NCBI GenBank assembly: GCA_903926285.1
Contig: CAIYIP010000126.1
Span: 1-15,656, forward strand
Length of the DNA stretch: 15,656 nt
DNA from: an uncultured Gammaproteobacteria bacterium
GTDB taxonomy: Bacteria > Pseudomonadota > Gammaproteobacteria > Pseudomonadales > Pseudohongiellaceae
Reading direction: 5' to 3'
Part shown: positions 5,419 to 13,542 of the stretch, piece by piece
Layout: each line of letters opens with the position of its first letter
How positions within the stretch are numbered: position 1 is the first letter of the stretch
Program-made: the position numbers and the translations under genes
Notes under the pieces: generated by a model
Told to the model about the DNA's origin: nothing
The model's database searches: none
Seen by the model: only the letters and a program-made list of their open reading frames with translations

Positions 5419-6522
5419 ATGAAAACACGTGCAGCCGTTGCCTTTGGTGCAGGCAAACCTCTCGAAATTTGCGAAGTGGATCTTGAAGGTCCAAAGGCTG
5501 GCGAGGTTCTGGTAGAGCTGAAAGCCACCGGAGTTTGCCATACTGATGCTTTTACCCTGAGCGGCGATGACCCCGAAGGTGAATTCCCGGTAATTCTTGG
5601 CCACGAAGGTGCTGGCATTGTTGTCGACGTAGGACCAGGCGTGAAAGGCCTCAAAAAAGGCGACCATGTTATCCCGCTTTATACCCCTGAGTGCCGCGAG
5701 TGCGACTACTGTCTGCATCCCAAAACCAACCTGTGCCAGGCTATCCGTTCCACCCAGGGCAAAGGCTTGATGCCCGACGGCACCAGCCGCTTCAAACTCG
5801 ACGGCAAACCATTACTGCATTACATGGGTTGCTCAACTTTTTCCAACTACACTGTACTGCCTGAAATCGCGCTGGCCAAAGTGCGCGAAGACGCTCCTTT
5901 CGACAAAATCTGCTACATCGGTTGTGGCGTAACTACAGGTGTAGGTGCTGTAGTTTTCCAGGCTAAAGTTGAAATTGGTTCTACCGTTGCCGTATTCGGC
6001 CTCGGCGGTATCGGTTTGAACGTAATCCAGGGCGCTCGCCTTGCGGGCGCTAGCCGCATTATCGGTATCGACCTCAACCCTGCGCGCGAAGCGATGGGCA
6101 GACAGTTCGGCATGACCGACTTCATCAATCCGAAGAATGTTGAAAACGTGGTTGATACCATCGTGCAGATGACTGGCGGCGTTGATTACAGCTTTGAATG
6201 TATCGGCAACGTCAAAGTCATGCGTCAGGCGCTCGAGTGCTGCCACAAAGGTTGGGGCCAATCTTTCATCATCGGCGTTGCCGGTGCAGGCCAGGAAATC
6301 TCCACACGTCCCTTTCAGCTGGTAACCGGCCGTAGCTGGCGCGGTACTGCATTCGGTGGCGCTCGCGGTCGTACCGATGTACCCAAGGTTGTAGACTGGT
6401 ACATGGAAAATCGCATCAACATTGATGACCTGATTACCCACACCATGCCACTCGAAAAAATCAACGATGCTTTCCATCTCATGCATGAAGGCAAGAGCAT
6501 CCGTTCTGTAGTGCTGTACTAG
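5419..6522 (+). CDS. adhC: S-(hydroxymethyl)glutathione dehydrogenase (class III alcohol dehydrogenase)
   Basis: A 367-residue zinc-dependent medium-chain dehydrogenase, full length for class III ADH. It oxidises S-hydroxymethylglutathione, formed from formaldehyde and glutathione, to S-formylglutathione with NAD+; it can also act as GSNO reductase. Catalytic zinc ligands are C40 (GVCHTD), H62 and E63 (GHEGAG) and C169 (GCGVTTG). Structural zinc ligands are C92, C95, C98 and C106. The NAD-binding Rossmann motif is GLGGIGL at 194-200 with D215 region GIDLNP after it. AAGGA sits about nine bases before the ATG. fghA, for the next step, follows after a terminator-like hairpin. The last codons and the stop lie in a 14-bp tandem repeat. 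Also called frmA in E. coli. Confidence 0.97.
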   Translation: MKTRAAVAFGAGKPLEICEVDLEGPKAGEVLVELKATGVCHTDAFTLSGDDPEGEFPVILGHEGAGIVVDVGPGVKGLKKGDHVIPLYTPECRECDYCLHPKTNLCQAIRSTQGKGLMPDGTSRFKLDGKPLLHYMGCSTFSNYTVLPEIALAKVREDAPFDKICYIGCGVTTGVGAVVFQAKVEIGSTVAVFGLGGIGLNVIQGARLAGASRIIGIDLNPAREAMGRQFGMTDFINPKNVENVVDTIVQMTGGVDYSFECIGNVKVMRQALECCHKGWGQSFIIGVAGAGQEISTRPFQLVTGRSWRGTAFGGARGRTDVPKVVDWYMENRINIDDLITHTMPLEKINDAFHLMHEGKSIRSVVLY

Positions 6523-6549
6523 TAGTGCTGTACTACTAGTGCGTTACTA
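6508..6549. repeat. 14-bp tandem triplication across the adhC stop codon
   Basis: GTAGTGCTGTACTA occurs at 6508-6521 and again, identical, at 6522-6535; a third degenerate copy (11 of 14) is at 6536-6549. The first copy encodes the conserved VVLY end of AdhC plus most of the TAG stop, so the extra copies are downstream duplications. The 14-bp period shifts frame between copies. Confidence 0.9.
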
Positions 6550-6573
6550 GACAGGACAAGTGTTAATGTAAGC

Positions 6574-6606
6574 AAAGGGGTCAGAACCAGTTCTGGCCCC
6601 TTTTTA
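6574..6606 (+). terminator. Intrinsic terminator between adhC and fghA
   Basis: AAAGGGGTCAGAA and TTCTGGCCCCTTT form a long stem (one G-U) around CCAG, followed by a T-rich tail (TTTTTATTTT from 6601). It begins about 50 bp after the adhC stop and ends 20 bp before the fghA ATG, so fghA depends on readthrough or on a promoter not seen here. Confidence 0.85.
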
Positions 6607-6626
6607 TTTTCCAAGGAGTCATAGTC

Positions 6627-7478
6627 ATGAGTATTGAACAAGTCAGCGCAAATAAAATGTTCGGCGGCAAGCAGCTTAAATTCAAGCACAAATCAGCAGT
6701 ATTGAGCTGCGAAATGATTTTTTCCGTTTATCTGCCACCCAACGCCAAACCGGGCAGCAAAGTGCCCGTGATTTATTGGTTGTCGGGCTTAACCTGCACT
6801 GACGACAATTTCGTGCAGAAAGCCGGAGCACAGCAATACGCCGCTGATGCAGGTGTTGCGATCGTCTGCCCTGATACAAGTCCGCGTGGCGAAGATGTGC
6901 CGGGCGATCCGAACAAAGCCTGGGACTTTGGTCTTGGTGCCGGCTTTTATGTGAATGCCACACAGGAGCCCTGGGCGAAAAATTACCAGATGTACGATTA
7001 CATCACGAAGGAATTACCTGCCTTGCTGAAAGACTCCGATCTTCCCCTGGATACCGACAACTGCTCCATCATGGGTCACTCCATGGGCGGCCACGGTGCA
7101 CTCACCATCGCGCTGAAAAACCCCGGCAAATACCGCGCTGTTTCTGCGTTCTCGCCGATCAGCTCACCAATCAACTGCCCTTGGGGTGAAAAAGCACTAG
7201 GCAATTACATCGGCAGCAACAAGGCAGACTGGGAACAGTACGACACTTGCGCACTTGTCGCCAAAGCGCAGGAAAAACTGCACATACTTGTCGACCAGGG
7301 CCAGGATGATAATTTCCTTGTGAATCAGCTGAAGCCGGAATTGCTGCAGAGCGCCTGCCTGCAAGCGAAACATCCACTCACACTGCGTTTACATGCCGGT
7401 TATGATCACAGCTATTTCTTCATTGCATCATTTATTGCTGATCACATTGCCCATCATGCCGATGCACTCTGGAGCTGA
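6627..7478 (+). CDS. fghA: S-formylglutathione hydrolase
   Basis: A 283-residue alpha/beta hydrolase, the normal length for this esterase-D family. It hydrolyses S-formylglutathione to formate and glutathione, completing the pathway begun by adhC. The nucleophile is S152 in GHSMGGHGAL (150-159), the histidine H261 in GYDHSYFF (258-265), and the acid is within GQDDNF (225-230), probably D227. WLSGLTC at 51-57 holds the oxyanion-hole region, and CPDTSPRGEDVPGD at 81-94 is a family signature. AAGGAG at 6613-6618 is a strong ribosome binding site eight bases before the ATG. The terminator just upstream separates it from adhC; yafV starts 14 bp downstream. Confidence 0.97.
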   Translation: MSIEQVSANKMFGGKQLKFKHKSAVLSCEMIFSVYLPPNAKPGSKVPVIYWLSGLTCTDDNFVQKAGAQQYAADAGVAIVCPDTSPRGEDVPGDPNKAWDFGLGAGFYVNATQEPWAKNYQMYDYITKELPALLKDSDLPLDTDNCSIMGHSMGGHGALTIALKNPGKYRAVSAFSPISSPINCPWGEKALGNYIGSNKADWEQYDTCALVAKAQEKLHILVDQGQDDNFLVNQLKPELLQSACLQAKHPLTLRLHAGYDHSYFFIASFIADHIAHHADALWS

Positions 7479-7492
7479 GCGAGCCTCCTGCC

Positions 7493-8272
7493 ATGACTGA
7501 TCTAAGAATCTCGCTTATTCAAACGGATCTTGCATGGCAGGCAGCAGAGCTCAATCGGCAACTGCTGGAAAAGCAGTTGCTGCCACTGGCGGGACAAACC
7601 GATCTCATTATTCTTCCTGAAATGTTCACCAGCGCCTTTGCCATGGGTGCTGGTGCCATTGCGGAAGCATATCCCGGCCCAACCCTGCCGTGGATGCAAA
7701 TACTCGCGGAGAAACTTGATGCCGCTATCACGGGCAGCATTGCAGTTACCGTTGATGGCAAACGCTACAACCGCCTGCTGTTTGTAAAGCCGGATGGCTC
7801 AGCGGTGTATTACGACAAACGCCACCTGTTCCGCATGTTGGGTGAAGACAAACGTTATGCTGCTGGCAATAGCAAAATTGTTGTGGAGTGGCGCGGATGG
7901 CGTATTCTGCCGTTGGTTTGTTATGACCTGCGTTTCCCTGTCTGGTGTCGTTACACAAAAGATGAACCTTACGATTTATTATTATGTGTGGCCAACTGGC
8001 CAGCGGCACGCAATCAGCACTGGCGCACGCTGCTGCAGGCCAGGGCGATCGAAAATCTGGCCTACGTAGCCGGCGTAAACCGGATTGGCATCGATGGCAA
8101 CAGTCTCGACTATCTCGGCCACAGCGCGGTGGTGTCACCGACAGGAGTCGAAACCCTGCAAGCGGGAGCGGAAGCCGGTGTGTTCACCAAGACCATTGCA
8201 ATGCAGCAATTGCTGAGCTGGCGCGAACAATTTCCGGCATGGATGGATGCGGATGAATTTGTCCTGCAGTAG
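7493..8272 (+). CDS. yafV: Omega-amidase YafV-like, nitrilase superfamily
   Basis: A 259-residue carbon-nitrogen hydrolase very similar to E. coli YafV throughout. The catalytic triad is E43 (LPEMFTS), K109 (YYDKRHLF) and C143 (LVCYDLRFPV). The WRGWRILPLVCYDLRFPVW block (133-151), VANWPA and ARAIEN segments, and the C-terminal FPAWMDADEF are family hallmarks. YafV-type enzymes are omega-amidases that hydrolyse 2-oxoglutaramate or 2-oxosuccinamate, metabolite-repair substrates made by transaminases. Only 14 bp separate it from fghA and there is no good Shine-Dalgarno of its own, so it is probably translated from the same message by coupling. A link to formaldehyde metabolism is not implied by the family. 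Confidence 0.93.
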   Translation: MTDLRISLIQTDLAWQAAELNRQLLEKQLLPLAGQTDLIILPEMFTSAFAMGAGAIAEAYPGPTLPWMQILAEKLDAAITGSIAVTVDGKRYNRLLFVKPDGSAVYYDKRHLFRMLGEDKRYAAGNSKIVVEWRGWRILPLVCYDLRFPVWCRYTKDEPYDLLLCVANWPAARNQHWRTLLQARAIENLAYVAGVNRIGIDGNSLDYLGHSAVVSPTGVETLQAGAEAGVFTKTIAMQQLLSWREQFPAWMDADEFVLQ

Positions 8273-8355
8273 ATGTAAACCATCGGGTCTTGCTGGACAG
8301 CTATAAGAAAAAATTCTGCCAAGGCGAAAACATAATCACTGGAAACAATTACTTC

Positions 8356-9246
8356 ATGCCTCTACCCCGTATCTACCTTATTGATGCAAGTATCTATATT
8401 TTTCGCGCCTGGCATACCTACGACACAAGCATCACGGATCGCGACGGCAAACCCAGCAACGCTGTATTTGGCTTCAGCGAATTTTTGTACCAGCTTATCC
8501 AGCAGAAAAAACCACGGCATATAGCCTGCGCTTTTGACAGCACCCAGACCAACTCCTATCGCCGGGAACTTTACCCGCAATACAAAGCCAATCGGGAACC
8601 TGCGCCAGAAGAACTTAAATACCAGTTTGCGATGTGTCGTTCATTTTGCCAGGCGGTTGGCATTCCTGAATTCGGCAGCAACCGTTATGAAGCCGACGAT
8701 ATTATCGGATCGCTGGCGCATCATTTTCGCCAGCAGGGTTTTGCCATTACTGTTGTCAGTGCCGACAAGGACCTTGCGCAATTAATCGTTGGTGAAGAGG
8801 ATCAATGGTGGGACTTTGCACGCAGCAACCTGCTCGATGCGCACGGCGTTAAGCAACATTTTGGCGTTAGGCCACAGCAGATTGCAGACATGCTCGCCCT
8901 GTCCGGCGACAAGGTCGACAATATTCCTGGTATCCCTGGCGTTGGCTACACAACAGCTGCCAAACTCCTGCAGAAATACGAGGGTATAGAAAGCATTCTG
9001 GAAAACATTGAAAAAATCGCCGAGATGAAGTTTCGTGGCGCCAGCCGTGTTCAGGCGCTACTGGCGAAACACTGCCACATGCTGCCACTTAACAAGCTAC
9101 TCACGACGGTAGTCACGACCATGGAATTCGACAGTGTTACTGATCTTGACTGGCGCGGTGTTGACAGCTCTGCACTCAACCGGATTACCGAGCATCTTGC
9201 CTTGAGCAGCGCGTTGCAACAGCGCTGGTTCAACCTTGCAAGCTGA
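8356..9246 (+). CDS. Stand-alone 5'-3' exonuclease (Pol I N-terminal/ExoIX-like)
   Basis: A 296-residue flap-endonuclease-family protein, homologous to the N-terminal domain of DNA polymerase I but without polymerase domains. Metal-site acids are seen at D10 (YLIDASIYIFRAW), D61 (CAFDSTQTNSYR), E112-x-D114-D115 (YEADDIIGSL), D137 and D139 (SADKDLAQL), and D185 with D188 (LSGDKVDNIPG). The helix-hairpin-helix GIPGVGYTTAAKLL at 192-205 binds DNA. It should remove flaps or RNA primers, a back-up to Pol I. It is longer than E. coli ExoIX (Xni, about 250 residues) and keeps the full acidic set, so true nuclease activity is likely. I chose the ATG at 8356 because MPLPRIYLID places the first beta strand normally; a TTG at 8290 would add 22 unrelated residues. 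The ribosome binding site is weak (GGAAA at 8341). Confidence 0.9.
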   Translation: MPLPRIYLIDASIYIFRAWHTYDTSITDRDGKPSNAVFGFSEFLYQLIQQKKPRHIACAFDSTQTNSYRRELYPQYKANREPAPEELKYQFAMCRSFCQAVGIPEFGSNRYEADDIIGSLAHHFRQQGFAITVVSADKDLAQLIVGEEDQWWDFARSNLLDAHGVKQHFGVRPQQIADMLALSGDKVDNIPGIPGVGYTTAAKLLQKYEGIESILENIEKIAEMKFRGASRVQALLAKHCHMLPLNKLLTTVVTTMEFDSVTDLDWRGVDSSALNRITEHLALSSALQQRWFNLAS

Positions 9247-9469
9247 CGCAGGATTCACAGATGAATCCAAGTGAGACGTATTCTTCTTGCTAGATACTTC
9301 AACCCATCCCCGTTGTTATTTCACCCTGATACATGTTTAACTGTAACCGTGACCTGAAGGAAGATTGATACTTCCGGATGACTTGATGCTTGGCCAGTGC
9401 CCCAGGTTTGTGAAAATAAAAACCAGCGCTAGAGTAGCCAGGGACAAGCGTAATAAAGGGAATTTAATA

Positions 9470-9508
9470 ATGGACACCAACCTAATTGAAGTATGCCCAT
9501 CACTGTGA
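9470..9508 (+). CDS. 12-codon upstream ORF overlapping the next gene's start
   Basis: ATG at 9470 opens MDTNLIEVCPSL and stops at TGA 9506-9508, 13 bases past the start of the next gene in another frame. It has the better ribosome binding site (AAAGGGAA, about eight bases before), while the downstream ATG has none. This is the layout of a coupling leader: ribosomes finishing the short ORF could restart on the downstream gene. Translation is not proven and the peptide has no known relative. Confidence 0.35.
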   Translation: MDTNLIEVCPSL

Positions 9509-10476
9509 AAAAGCTAGCACACCCACAATCCTTTTTTTTAATCTTCCAGTTAGCAGCAACACTTTTGCTGCCACTTTCCGCGCGTGCCGCAGAAAGCGAA
9601 AGTGCCACTGCCAAGGAGGATTTCTTTGAGCTGGGCTGGCTGGATCGAACCCAGGCCAACTTTTCAGGCAGGGCCGACACACTTGCCCAGCGCATGGATC
9701 GTTTCTTTGGTGTGGAACGCAGCGACCTCGAGGCCGCATATTCCTCGCTCCGACTCGGTACTGAATTACGCTATACCGAAGGTGAAGGGTTCAAACCCCG
9801 CGTACGCCTGCGAGGCACGGTGCATCTGCCTCGCGTTAATGAACGCCTGAGTCTGATTTTTTCTGAGGATAAAGGTGAAGGCGCGAGTTATTACTCACAA
9901 AACGAATTGCTCAACAAACCGCAAAGTACCCGCGTCAATCTGGAAGTTAACCTGGCCGAAACAGAACGTCACCGTTTCGACTTCAGGGTGGGGTTACGCT
10001 CCAACCTCAAACTGCGCACCAGCGTGCGTTACCGCTTTGAAGATGAACTGAGTGCCAGAATGCGTCATCGGCTTTCAGAAACTGTCTACTTTATTGATGG
10101 TCAGGGTTATGGTTCTTTCACCCAGTACCAGATTGACCGCGAGCTCAACACATCAAGCATGCTGCGCTGGTCGTCAGAATTTCGCGCGCAGGAGGACCTA
10201 GACACCCTCGAGTGGGGCACCTCTCTTAATCATGTATCAAGTTACGACAACAACGTTGCCATGAGTTACTTTGCGCGCATGGGTGGCACGACTGATCAGA
10301 ATTACGTGGGTGAATATCAGGTTGGCCTGCGTTTCCGGCGCAGCATCGCGAGACCTTGGCTGTTTATTGAACTGTCACCGGGTTACAGCTGGGAAAAACT
10401 CACCGATAACACCCCCCGTGAAGGTAACATTTTTGCCAGTGTCAGGCTTGAAATGGCCATAGGCCGATTGCGCTGA
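9493..10476 (+). CDS. Predicted outer-membrane beta-barrel protein, unknown function
   Basis: A 327-residue exported protein. A signal peptide spans residues 1-32 (KK at 6-7, hydrophobic FFLIFQLAATLLLPL, ARA cleavage site). After a short acidic linker and an amphipathic segment (60-85), the rest alternates polar and hydrophobic residues in repeated strands, e.g. LRLGTELRYTEGEGF near 86, RFDFRVGLRSNLKLRTSVRY near 160 and YQVGLRFRRSIARPWLFIEL near 276. The chain ends with FASVRLEMAIGRLR, whose strand-like end suits an outer-membrane protein although the last residue is not aromatic. Asp/Glu and Arg content of the strands is high. I do not recognise a named family or ligand. The start codon lacks a Shine-Dalgarno and lies inside the 12-codon ORF. 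The gene has its own transcription unit between the exonuclease and the efflux pump. Confidence 0.75.
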   Translation: MPITVKKLAHPQSFFLIFQLAATLLLPLSARAAESESATAKEDFFELGWLDRTQANFSGRADTLAQRMDRFFGVERSDLEAAYSSLRLGTELRYTEGEGFKPRVRLRGTVHLPRVNERLSLIFSEDKGEGASYYSQNELLNKPQSTRVNLEVNLAETERHRFDFRVGLRSNLKLRTSVRYRFEDELSARMRHRLSETVYFIDGQGYGSFTQYQIDRELNTSSMLRWSSEFRAQEDLDTLEWGTSLNHVSSYDNNVAMSYFARMGGTTDQNYVGEYQVGLRFRRSIARPWLFIELSPGYSWEKLTDNTPREGNIFASVRLEMAIGRLR

Positions 10477-10511
10477 TTGCGCTCTTGCCTCGGAAAGTAT
10501 CTTCTTCTTGC

Positions 10512-10544
10512 TTTATGCTTCGCGGCTATTTCGGTATAGTCGCG
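10512..10544 (+). promoter_or_regulatory. Promoter with overlapping palindrome before the efflux gene
   Basis: TTTATG (10512-10517), 17 bp and TATAGT (10535-10540) make a possible promoter for the transporter, starting near 10547. CGCGGCTAT (10521-10529) and ATAGTCGCG (10536-10544) are inverted with one mismatch (8 of 9) around a 6-bp centre and overlap the -10, as a repressor operator would. As RNA the same arms form a 9-bp stem followed by CCCTTTT, so it could instead be the terminator of the upstream barrel gene. Confidence 0.4.
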
Positions 10545-10571
10545 CCCTTTTAGATTCCTGCCTCCATAACA

Positions 10572-11762
10572 ATGCCTGATACAGCCACCTCACTGCGCGA
10601 CAGACTTCCCTTACCACTGATGGCAGCGATTGCCGCCCTGCCGCCACTTGCTGTCGACATGTACTTGCCTGCGATTCCGCAAATCGCTGAAGACCTGAAT
10701 ACGCAAATCAGTACCATCCAGAACTCCCTGAGTATCTTTCTCGTAGGTTTTGGTCTGGGAATGCTGTTCTTCGGTCCTCTTTCTGATCGTTATGGACGCA
10801 GGCCATTGGCTCTGTTTGGCCTGACGGGTTTTGCGCTTTGCAGTCTGCTGCTCAGCCTCAGCACCACGCCTGCCGCGTTTTTATTCTTCCGTCTCGCCCA
10901 GGGTTTTCTGGGCAGTGCAGCGTCCGTAGTCATACCCGCCATGATCAGGGACAGTTACGGCAAAGACACCGCGAAAGGTATGTCGGCAGTCACCATGATC
11001 ATGCTGGTTGCGCCCCTGCTCGCGCCCCTGATGGGGTCGTTTATTATGAGTTTTGCGCCATGGGAAGGAATTTTTGCGGCACTGACAATCTATCCCTTGG
11101 TTGTACTGCTGTTTACGTGGTGGCGCTTGCCTGAAACCAAACCGCCGGAAGCACACAGTGAACGCAAGTCGTTGCTGAGCAATTACAAGATCATTCTTGG
11201 CAACAAACACATCTATCTTGATCTCGTGTGTTTCATGCTCTCGGCTTTGGCATTTTTCACCTATCTAACTTCTGTGTCGTTTGTGTACATCACTTACTAC
11301 GGAGTCAGCGAAACCTTGTTTGGTGTATTGTTTGCGTGCTCGGCTTCTGCGCTTATTCTGGCCAACTTTATCAACGTAAGAGTCGTAACAAGATTTGGCT
11401 CACGCCGCATGATGCATGCAGGACTTGCGGTGGGAACCTGTTGTGCCCTGTTACTGTTGTTGGTCACAGTGCTCGGCATGAGCCTCTACTGGACCGTTAC
11501 GTGCTTCGTCTGCATTGTTGGCTGTTTTGGTATTGCGGCAGTAAATGCCGATTCGTTGATACTTATCCAATTTCCGCAGCAGGCAAGCTCCGCTTCAGCC
11601 GTCACCGGCACTTTGCGTTTTGGTTGTGGTGCACTCGCAGGGCCAATCCTCGCGTGGACTTATGATGGCACGCCATTGCCCGTAGCAATTTTGCTGGTGT
11701 GTGCATTGGGGGGTGCATGCGCAACACAAGTCTTGCGCATGCTAATAAACAAACAGCGCTGA
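10572..11762 (+). CDS. Bcr/CflA family multidrug efflux MFS transporter
   Basis: A 396-residue inner-membrane protein of the major facilitator superfamily with about 12 hydrophobic segments. VDMYLPAIPQIAEDL (28-42) after the first helix is the Bcr/CflA hallmark, and GPLSDRYGRRP (68-78) is MFS motif A between helices 2 and 3. RLAQGFLGSAASVVIPAMIRD forms the motif B/helix 4 region. LPETK begins the central cytoplasmic loop after helix 6. Members export drugs such as bicyclomycin, chloramphenicol or sulfonamides, or metabolites such as cysteine, by proton antiport; the substrate here cannot be told. No Shine-Dalgarno is evident (CTCCATAACA before the ATG). It is monocistronic and converges on nadE with a 101-bp gap in which I see no clear terminator. 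Confidence 0.92.
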   Translation: MPDTATSLRDRLPLPLMAAIAALPPLAVDMYLPAIPQIAEDLNTQISTIQNSLSIFLVGFGLGMLFFGPLSDRYGRRPLALFGLTGFALCSLLLSLSTTPAAFLFFRLAQGFLGSAASVVIPAMIRDSYGKDTAKGMSAVTMIMLVAPLLAPLMGSFIMSFAPWEGIFAALTIYPLVVLLFTWWRLPETKPPEAHSERKSLLSNYKIILGNKHIYLDLVCFMLSALAFFTYLTSVSFVYITYYGVSETLFGVLFACSASALILANFINVRVVTRFGSRRMMHAGLAVGTCCALLLLLVTVLGMSLYWTVTCFVCIVGCFGIAAVNADSLILIQFPQQASSASAVTGTLRFGCGALAGPILAWTYDGTPLPVAILLVCALGGACATQVLRMLINKQR

Positions 11763-11863
11763 ACGAGAACCGAAGTCCAGATCGGGCTTGAGAATTATCT
11801 ACGAAGTCGAATGTTCGGGCTGGAACAACTGAACGTTAACCTGCGGCGGCCATTTGCTTGCAG

Positions 11864-13531
11864 TCAATCACCCGGCTTCCAGCCTGCCGTAATCGGATAA
11901 CGCCGGTCACGGCCAAACCCGCGCTGACTGATGCGAACACCCAGCGGAGCCTGGCGTCGTTTATGTTCATTGCGGTCCACGAGCTGGACAACTTTCTCGA
12001 CAACAACTCGGTCGAAGCCCTGCTTTATGATGGCTTCTGCACTGTTATCCTTTTCAACATACAATTCCAGAATGCGATCCAGTATCGGGTAAGGCGGCAA
12101 ATTGTCTTCATCAACCTGGCCTGGTGCAAGTTCGGCAGAAGGTGCTCTATCCAGCACGCGCTGCGGAATTACTGCAGAAGGGTCCTTGCCATACTTCTCA
12201 TTTCGATAACGAGCGAGCGCATAAACCTGCATTTTCGGCACATCTTTCAGCACATCAAAACCACCAGCCATATCACCATAAAGTGTGGAATACCCGACGG
12301 CCATTTCACTCTTGTTGCCGGTTGTAAGCACGAGCCAACCCTTCTTGTTTGAAAGCGCCATGAGCACAACACCTCTGCAACGGGCTTGCAAATTCTGCTC
12401 GGTCAGATCAATAGGCGTGCCGGCAAATTCTTCAGAAAGTATAGACATGAAACCTGCATAGGGGTTCATGATGGGAATAATCCGGAATGCCACCCCCATC
12501 GTCTGCGCCTGCGTCGTTGCATCTTCGATGCTCATGGGAGCCGTGTAAGTGAACGGCATCATAATGGCGTTGACGCGCTCGTTGCCCAGCGCATCAACAG
12601 CAAGCGCTAGCGTCAATGCCGAGTCGATGCCACCCGACAAGCCCAGCACTACGCTTTTGAAGCGGTTTTTGTTGACATAGTCACGCAGCCCCAATACCAG
12701 CGCGCCATAGAGATCTGCCTCTCCTGTTAAAAGAGCCGGGCCTTTTTGTTCGCGAATGGTGACAGCTTCACCGTGCTCAACCACCACTGCTGTAAGCTCC
12801 TCCTGATACTGGGAAAGCTGCACCTGCACGTCGCCCTTTTCAGACACTGCCATTGATGCACCGTCGAAAACCAGTTCGTCCTGCCCGCCTATCTGATTTA
12901 CATAAATGATGGGCATGCCACCTTCAATGGCACGTTGTTTTATTACCGCACGCCGATCCAGGACTTTATTGAGGTGAAACGGTGAACCATTTATGTTGAT
13001 CATCAGGCGCGCACCAGCCGCAGCGGCCTGCAGCATGGGTTCGGGTTGCCACAAATCTTCACAGATAGTAAAACCAACCGGCAAGCCTGCTATATTGAGA
13101 ATCAGCGGTTCCTTGCCTTTTTTGAAATATCTTTTTTCATCAAATACCTGGTAGTTGGGTAGGCACTGCTTGCGATAAGTACCTTGAATTTCCCCATCCT
13201 TCATCACCGCGAGCATGTTGTACAAACGCCCTCCGATGCGCCCGGGATAACCGATCACGAGCCATGCCGGCAGCGTTGCTTCCCTGATAGTGGCGAGAGC
13301 CTGCTCTATTCTTATGTCGAGGCTGGGGCGCAGCAGGAGATCTTCAGGAGGATAGGCTGTCAGTACCAATTCAGGAAAAACCACAATGTCAGCATTGAGC
13401 TGCGTAATTGCCTGTTTCGCGTGTTCGAGGACAAGCAGGGTATTGCCATGGATGTCGCCGACCAATGGATTGATCTGGGCCATAACAATCGTTAGCGGAG
13501 AGTTTAATGTGTCAGAAGTGTAAGCTAGCAA
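11864..13531 (-). CDS. nadE: Glutamine-dependent NAD+ synthetase
   Basis: A 555-residue two-domain enzyme that makes NAD+ from deamido-NAD+ and ATP, using ammonia released from glutamine. The N-terminal nitrilase-like glutaminase has the triad E54 (VFPELVLTAYP), K121 (YRKQCLPNY) and C157 (FTICEDLW). The C-terminal synthetase has the PP-loop LSGGIDSAL at 298-306, and LTTGNKSEMAVGYSTLYGD, PSAELAPGQVDEDNLPPY and a basic tail (KRRQAPLGVRISQRGFGRDRRYP) typical of the family. The start is uncertain: the first frame-compatible start is TTG at 13531, with no good ribosome binding site; the first ATG is at 13483, which would cut the first beta strand (LTIVMAQ). I kept the TTG. It is divergent from the PP0621-pilS-pilR unit. 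Confidence 0.95.
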   Translation of the reverse strand: MLAYTSDTLNSPLTIVMAQINPLVGDIHGNTLLVLEHAKQAITQLNADIVVFPELVLTAYPPEDLLLRPSLDIRIEQALATIREATLPAWLVIGYPGRIGGRLYNMLAVMKDGEIQGTYRKQCLPNYQVFDEKRYFKKGKEPLILNIAGLPVGFTICEDLWQPEPMLQAAAAGARLMININGSPFHLNKVLDRRAVIKQRAIEGGMPIIYVNQIGGQDELVFDGASMAVSEKGDVQVQLSQYQEELTAVVVEHGEAVTIREQKGPALLTGEADLYGALVLGLRDYVNKNRFKSVVLGLSGGIDSALTLALAVDALGNERVNAIMMPFTYTAPMSIEDATTQAQTMGVAFRIIPIMNPYAGFMSILSEEFAGTPIDLTEQNLQARCRGVVLMALSNKKGWLVLTTGNKSEMAVGYSTLYGDMAGGFDVLKDVPKMQVYALARYRNEKYGKDPSAVIPQRVLDRAPSAELAPGQVDEDNLPPYPILDRILELYVEKDNSAEAIIKQGFDRVVVEKVVQLVDRNEHKRRQAPLGVRISQRGFGRDRRYPITAGWKPGD

Positions 13532-13542
13532 GAGACAGTCTC
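13532..13542. promoter_or_regulatory. Palindrome GAGAC-A-GTCTC at the nadE start
   Basis: A perfect 5+5 inverted repeat with one central base lies directly beside the nadE TTG start, in the divergent nadE/PP0621 region. It could bind a regulator or fold at the translation start. Short enough to be chance. Confidence 0.2.

Noticed and set aside
5833..6486. 217-codon minus-strand frame inside adhC
   Set aside because: Antisense shadow of a highly conserved enzyme; no ribosome binding site or motif.
11858..12352. 164-codon plus-strand frame opposite the nadE 3' end
   Set aside because: Shadow of the conserved synthetase domain of nadE.
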